Shown here one piece after another: positions 60,328 through 64,000 of a stretch of DNA of 64,000 nucleotides (positions are counted from its first letter, which is position 1; every line of letters begins with the position of its first letter). Location of the stretch: positions 1 through 64,000 of the forward strand of contig JAGLCJ010000008.1 in assembly GCA_023146255.1 (NCBI GenBank), read 5' to 3'. The position numbers and the translations under genes were made by a program. The notes beneath the pieces are model-generated. The model saw only the letters and a list, made by a program, of their open reading frames with translations. It made no database searches and had not been told where the DNA came from. This DNA is from Alcanivoracaceae bacterium. GTDB taxonomy: Bacteria; Pseudomonadota; Gammaproteobacteria; Pseudomonadales; Alcanivoracaceae.

Positions 60328-62820
60328 ATGAGCCCTTGGCTTGGTCTGGACAAACTGGTTTTCGCCATCGCCCGTCTGATCCTCAATCTTTATACCCGCG
60401 CCACCGAACAGCTTGATGACCTTAACGACCTCGGTATCTATCCCGACGGCCCGGTGGTCTATGTGCTGCGTGACGCTTCGATGAGTGATCTGCTGGTGGT
60501 CGAGCGCGAGACCCGGCGCATGAATCTGCCATCACCGCTGGCCGCTGCCAGTTTCGGCAGCCAGCATTTGCGTCGGCGCAGCTTTGCCATCTACCGTCGC
60601 CCGCTGTTTGGCCGCGAGCGTGTCAGCGCCAGTCCGCAACGGCTGGAAAACCTGATCAGTGCGCTGCGCGAGGATCCCGCTCTGGACATCCAGCTGGTTC
60701 CGGTCTCGGTGTTCTGGGGCCGGCGCCCGGAAAAGGAAAATTCGCTGTGGAAAATTGTTTTCTCGGATAACTGGTCGGCACCCGGCCTGCTGAAAAAAAT
60801 GCTGATTGTGCTGACCCAGGGGCGACAGCTGCTGATTCATTTCAGCCCGCCCATGTCCCTGCGCCAGCTGGTCGCCGAGAGCGATGACGGCCAACGGGTA
60901 TCACGCAAGGCGCAACGTATTCTCCGAGTCCATTTCCGCCGCCAGCAGGAAGCGGTCATTGGCCCCGACCTGTCGCACCGGCGGACGCTGGTCAACAGCC
61001 TGGTGGACAGCGCTCAGGTCCGCGCCGCCATAGAGGGCACAGTTCGCGAGGAAAACACCACTGAGGCGAAAATCCGCGCCCGCGCCCGTGCCTATGCCCG
61101 GGAAATCGCCGCCGACTATTCCTATACCGTGATCCGCTTTCTCGAGCTGATCCTGAACTGGGTCTGGAACCGCCTGTACGCCGGTATTCGTCTCTACAAC
61201 ATCGACAAGCTGCGGCAGATCGCCCGTGACCATGAAGTGGTTTACGTGCCCTGCCACCGCAGCCATATCGACTATCTGCTGCTGTCATTCGTGGTCTATC
61301 GCAACAATCTGGTGCCACCGCATATTGCCGCCGGTATCAACCTCAACATGCCGGTGGTTGGCAGTATCCTGCGCCGTGGTGGCGCCTTCTTCATGCGCCG
61401 CAGTTTCAAGGGTAACCGCCTGTACGCGGCAGTCTTCAACGAGTACATGCACACCATTATCACCAAGGGGTTCTCGATTGAATATTTCGTCGAGGGCGGT
61501 CGCAGCCGTTCCGGCCGGATGCTGCAACCGAAAACCGGCATGCTGGCCATGACCCTGCGCAGTTTCCTCCGCGATGCCAACAAGCCGGTGGCGTTTGTGC
61601 CGGTCTATATCGGCTATGAGAAAGTGCTTGAGGCGAGTTCCTATATCGGCGAAATGCATGGTGCGAAGAAAAAGAAGGAATCCCTGTTCGGTCTGATCAC
61701 CTCCTCTGCCTCGCTGCTGCGCAGCCATTTCGGCGAGGTCCATGTGAACTTCGGCGAGCCACTGGTGCTGTCTGACTTTCTTGATCAGCAGGCACCAAAC
61801 TGGCGTGCCGATGGCGATATCGGTGAAACATCGCCGGAATGGTTCAAGCAATCGGTCAGCAAGCTCGGCGATGAGGTGGTGACCCGCATCAACAGCGCGG
61901 CGGTGGCCAACCCGGTCAACCTGCTCAGCCTGGCGGTACTGGCCACGCCGAAACACACCATGGATGAGGAACAGTTGCGTCGGCAGCTGGCGCTTTACCT
62001 GACCCTGTTGCGCGATGCCCGTTTCTCCCCTGACAGCACTATTGCCGAGAGTGACCCGGAAGCCATTATCCGTTACGGCATCGAACACGAATTCATTCGG
62101 CGGATCGAGCATCCGCTGGGTTCGCTGGTCAGCACTGACCCGATCACCGCTTTGCAGATGACTTATATCCGCAATAACAGCCTGCATCTGTTCATCCTGC
62201 CGGGTCTGATCAGTGCGCTGTTTGATAATGCCCGCCGCATTCAGTTGAGCCAGTTGTATCGGCTGGTAAACCTGCTATATCCGTTCTTCCGCACCGAATA
62301 TTTCCTGCCCTGGCAGTCCGGCGCCGAGCTCGATGCTATGACCGACAGTACCATTGCCGTGCTGGTACAGCAGGGTTTGATCAGTCGCGATGGTGACTGC
62401 CTGACCGGCGCCTCGTTGCATTCCATCGAGGCGGATCTGCTCGATCATCTTGGCCAGACGGTGCTGCAGGCGCTGGAGCGGTTCTCGCTGACCATCCGGG
62501 TGCTGGTACAGCATGGTAGTGGCGTGCTCGACAATGACCGTCTCGAAGAGCTGGCGTATCAGACTGCCCAGCGGTTATCGCTGTTGCATGAGTTCAATTC
62601 GCCGGAGTTCTTTGATCGTAACGTGCTGCGCAACTTTATTACCCAGTTGCGGGTGCACGGTCTGGTCAGCAGTAATGACGAGGGCAGGCTGGTGTTTGAT
62701 GACCGGCTGCAGTCGCTGGATGAAGAGGCCGGGCTGATTCTCAGCGTCGAGATCAATCAGGCGATCTTGCGGATTACTCGAGTGCCGGCTGGTTTGGGGT
62801 CATCGCTTGTAGAGGAGTGA
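60328..62820 (+). CDS. plsB: Glycerol-3-phosphate 1-O-acyltransferase
   Basis: 830-residue inner-membrane enzyme that makes lysophosphatidate, the first step of phospholipid synthesis. The acyltransferase motifs are CHRSHIDYLLLSF (HX4D), GAFFMRRSFKGN, YFVEGGRSRSGR and VAFVPVYIGYEKV. Long N- and C-terminal regions fit the PlsB type rather than the short PlsC type. The start at 60328 (MSPWLGLDKLVF) is preferred to the upstream GTG. A palindromic repeat lies nine bases after its stop. Confidence 0.96.
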   Translation: MSPWLGLDKLVFAIARLILNLYTRATEQLDDLNDLGIYPDGPVVYVLRDASMSDLLVVERETRRMNLPSPLAAASFGSQHLRRRSFAIYRRPLFGRERVSASPQRLENLISALREDPALDIQLVPVSVFWGRRPEKENSLWKIVFSDNWSAPGLLKKMLIVLTQGRQLLIHFSPPMSLRQLVAESDDGQRVSRKAQRILRVHFRRQQEAVIGPDLSHRRTLVNSLVDSAQVRAAIEGTVREENTTEAKIRARARAYAREIAADYSYTVIRFLELILNWVWNRLYAGIRLYNIDKLRQIARDHEVVYVPCHRSHIDYLLLSFVVYRNNLVPPHIAAGINLNMPVVGSILRRGGAFFMRRSFKGNRLYAAVFNEYMHTIITKGFSIEYFVEGGRSRSGRMLQPKTGMLAMTLRSFLRDANKPVAFVPVYIGYEKVLEASSYIGEMHGAKKKKESLFGLITSSASLLRSHFGEVHVNFGEPLVLSDFLDQQAPNWRADGDIGETSPEWFKQSVSKLGDEVVTRINSAAVANPVNLLSLAVLATPKHTMDEEQLRRQLALYLTLLRDARFSPDSTIAESDPEAIIRYGIEHEFIRRIEHPLGSLVSTDPITALQMTYIRNNSLHLFILPGLISALFDNARRIQLSQLYRLVNLLYPFFRTEYFLPWQSGAELDAMTDSTIAVLVQQGLISRDGDCLTGASLHSIEADLLDHLGQTVLQALERFSLTIRVLVQHGSGVLDNDRLEELAYQTAQRLSLLHEFNSPEFFDRNVLRNFITQLRVHGLVSSNDEGRLVFDDRLQSLDEEAGLILSVEINQAILRITRVPAGLGSSLVEE

Positions 62821-62828
62821 ACGTCCAC

Positions 62829-62942
62829 GGCAGGAGCGAGGGTCAGAGCTTGCCGGGACACGCCGTGAACCCATCCCTGGGGGCTTGTGTTCGACATCCA
62901 TGTCTCACACAGTCCCGGCAAGCTCTGACCCTCGCTCCTGCC
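62829..62942. repeat. Palindromic repeat with perfect 31-bp arms
   Basis: The arms at 62829-62859 and 62912-62942 are exact reverse complements, separated by 52 bp that includes CGCCGTGAACCCATCC. The element fills most of the gap between plsB and the convergent rsmJ. I recall similar palindromes scattered in intergenic gaps of other gammaproteobacteria, so it may be a REP/MITE-like element that also helps end transcription from both sides. No target-site duplication is evident. Confidence 0.85.
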
Positions 62943-62965
62943 TCGCATCGCATTCTTTTCCGCAA

Positions 62966-63688
62966 TCAATTCGGGTGACAAGGGTAGATATCAAACCTTA
63001 CGGTCTTCCCTGTCAGCGATGACGCCGGTTTGTGGCTGCCGAGGTTGGGTGCGCGCAGCGGGCGCTTTACCACCACCCGGCGGCGGGCTGCAGACAATGC
63101 GGCATCAAGCAGCGCCGCTTCGCCCGCTTCCGTGTCCATGCCGCATAACCACTGCAGCCAGAGCAGTTCTTTCTTGATGGCGGCGGATTTTTCCCGTTCC
63201 GGGAACATCGGATCCAGATACACCACTTCGGCGCAGCGCGGGTGCTGCTGGAGCCATTCAGTGCTGTCGGCGCGGATCAGTGACAGATGGCTGGCCAGCT
63301 CCGGTGCGCGGGCAAGGCCGTCTGCCAGCAGCGCCTGCAGCACCGGCTGGCGCTCGAGCATGCTGACCTGCCAGCCGGCCTGAGCCAGCAAGGCGGAGTC
63401 GCGGCCAAGGCCGGCGGTGGCGTCAATCAATATGCCGTTATCCGACTGCTTGCCGACAGCGCGCACCAGACGCTCGTGACGGACGCGATCGGCGGCGAGA
63501 CGGTAGCCGAGGGCGCCGCTGGTGAAATCGACGCTGAGCGGCGTCTCATGGCCTTCAGGGCGCCATAGCGACAATCTGTTCTCTATCCGGCCGAGCACGA
63601 GGTCCGCATGGGCGGCGCGGGCCGCTGCTTCGTCGGCGACCGTTTCGGCGCCAACATCGGCAACGTCCGGCAGAGCCACCAGTTTCAC
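62966..63688 (-). CDS. rsmJ: 16S rRNA (guanine(1516)-N2)-methyltransferase RsmJ
   Basis: 240-residue methyltransferase (DUF548/RsmJ). LIDATAGLGRDSALLAQAGWQVSMLERQPVLQALLADGL is SAM motif I plus II, and YLDPMFPEREKSAAIKKELLW is the catalytic DPMFP region. The N-terminus and length are standard. The ATG overlaps the uppP stop by 4 bp (ATGA), so it is coupled to uppP. Confidence 0.94.
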   Translation of the reverse strand: MKLVALPDVADVGAETVADEAAARAAHADLVLGRIENRLSLWRPEGHETPLSVDFTSGALGYRLAADRVRHERLVRAVGKQSDNGILIDATAGLGRDSALLAQAGWQVSMLERQPVLQALLADGLARAPELASHLSLIRADSTEWLQQHPRCAEVVYLDPMFPEREKSAAIKKELLWLQWLCGMDTEAGEAALLDAALSAARRRVVVKRPLRAPNLGSHKPASSLTGKTVRFDIYPCHPN

Positions 63689-64000
63689 AGGAAAAACAGT
63701 GCCAGCACTGCGCCAAGCAGCAGCCGGTAAATGACAAACGGCAGCATGCCCAGACGATTGACCAGACGAATGAAGAAAGCGATGGTCAGGTAAGCCACCA
63801 GCGCCGACACCACGCAGGCAACCAGCAACTGCACCAGTGAGTAGATATGCTCCTCAGTGGCGACATCGCCAATCATCAGCACCACCGCGCCGAGAATCAC
63901 CGGGATCGACATCAGGAACGAAAAATTGGCGGCGTCCTCGCGACGCAGCCCGAGGAGTAGCGCAGCGGTAATGGTAATGCCGCTACGCGATGTGCCGGGA
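63685..64000 (-). CDS. uppP: Undecaprenyl-diphosphate phosphatase, 3' part
   Basis: C-terminal portion of the BacA/UppP membrane phosphatase that recycles the lipid carrier for peptidoglycan synthesis. The segment begins with the active-site PGTSRSGITITAALLLGLRREDAANFSFLMSIP and continues through three more hydrophobic helices to the stop. The N-terminal half lies beyond the window edge. It overlaps rsmJ by 4 bp. Confidence 0.93.
   Translation of the reverse strand, partial: PGTSRSGITITAALLLGLRREDAANFSFLMSIPVILGAVVLMIGDVATEEHIYSLVQLLVACVVSALVAYLTIAFFIRLVNRLGMLPFVIYRLLLGAVLALFFL

Noticed and set aside
1..64000. Prophage, IS element, CRISPR array or antiphage island
   Set aside because: No transposase, integrase, phage structural gene, regularly spaced repeats or defence genes were found.

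Overview
The window looks like chromosome from a moderately GC-rich gammaproteobacterium on the Pseudomonadales/Oceanospirillales side. The order recA-recX-alaS-lysC-csrA-tRNA-Ser and the neighbourhood mutS-fdxA-rsmZ are pseudomonad-like. The species cannot be named from sequence alone, and rpoS, which accompanies rsmZ in Pseudomonas, is not here. No prophage, insertion sequence or CRISPR array was seen.

Layout. 1-1.5 kb: tRNA-Arg, bacterioferritin with its ferredoxin, and tRNA-Ser facing a mirrored tRNA-like relic. 1.6-8.8 kb: csrA, lysC, alaS, recX, recA (with a perfect LexA box), pncC and tpm, all leftward. 8.9-12.5 kb: mutS, fdxA and a noncoding stretch holding an RsmZ-type CsrA-sponge RNA and a possible second small RNA. 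12.5-19 kb: an orphan Hpt protein, a glycosyltransferase pair, tRNA-Arg, a START protein, cardiolipin synthase, PilZ and Smr proteins and soluble transhydrogenase. 19-24.1 kb: one 1699-residue exported CSLREA/beta-helix protein that looks like two surface proteins fused in frame. 24.2-34.5 kb: hda, DUF2066, purM-purN, two DUF3108 proteins, dcd, mrp, a SIMPL lipoprotein, an AraC regulator and a patatin. 34.5-45 kb: a hybrid histidine kinase, slyD, tRNA-Gly, a reductase, two methyltransferases, slt and an ion channel. 45-58.5 kb: Dyp peroxidase, then a nitrogen-scavenging island. 58.5-64 kb: TetR, an MDR dehydrogenase, plsB, a palindromic repeat, rsmJ and the 3' part of uppP.

The most coherent system is the leftward operon from 54.7 to 46.0 kb: a sigma54-type promoter, a guanidine-I (ykkC) riboswitch, a 21-codon leader ORF, ABC permease, ATPase, two DUF1989 proteins, a biotin-dependent carboxylase of the urea carboxylase family and allophanate hydrolase. 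The riboswitch and DUF1989 pair indicate that the carboxylase works on guanidine, so the operon should import guanidine and turn it into ammonia and CO2. The matching periplasmic binding protein lies 3 kb away on the other strand, behind a type III glutamine synthetase, with a MetX-like hydrolase divergent from that synthetase.

A second theme is the Gac/Rsm circuit: csrA, an RsmZ-like RNA with a GacA-type box, a free Hpt protein and a hybrid kinase with no Hpt domain of its own are all in this window, though their functional link is inference.
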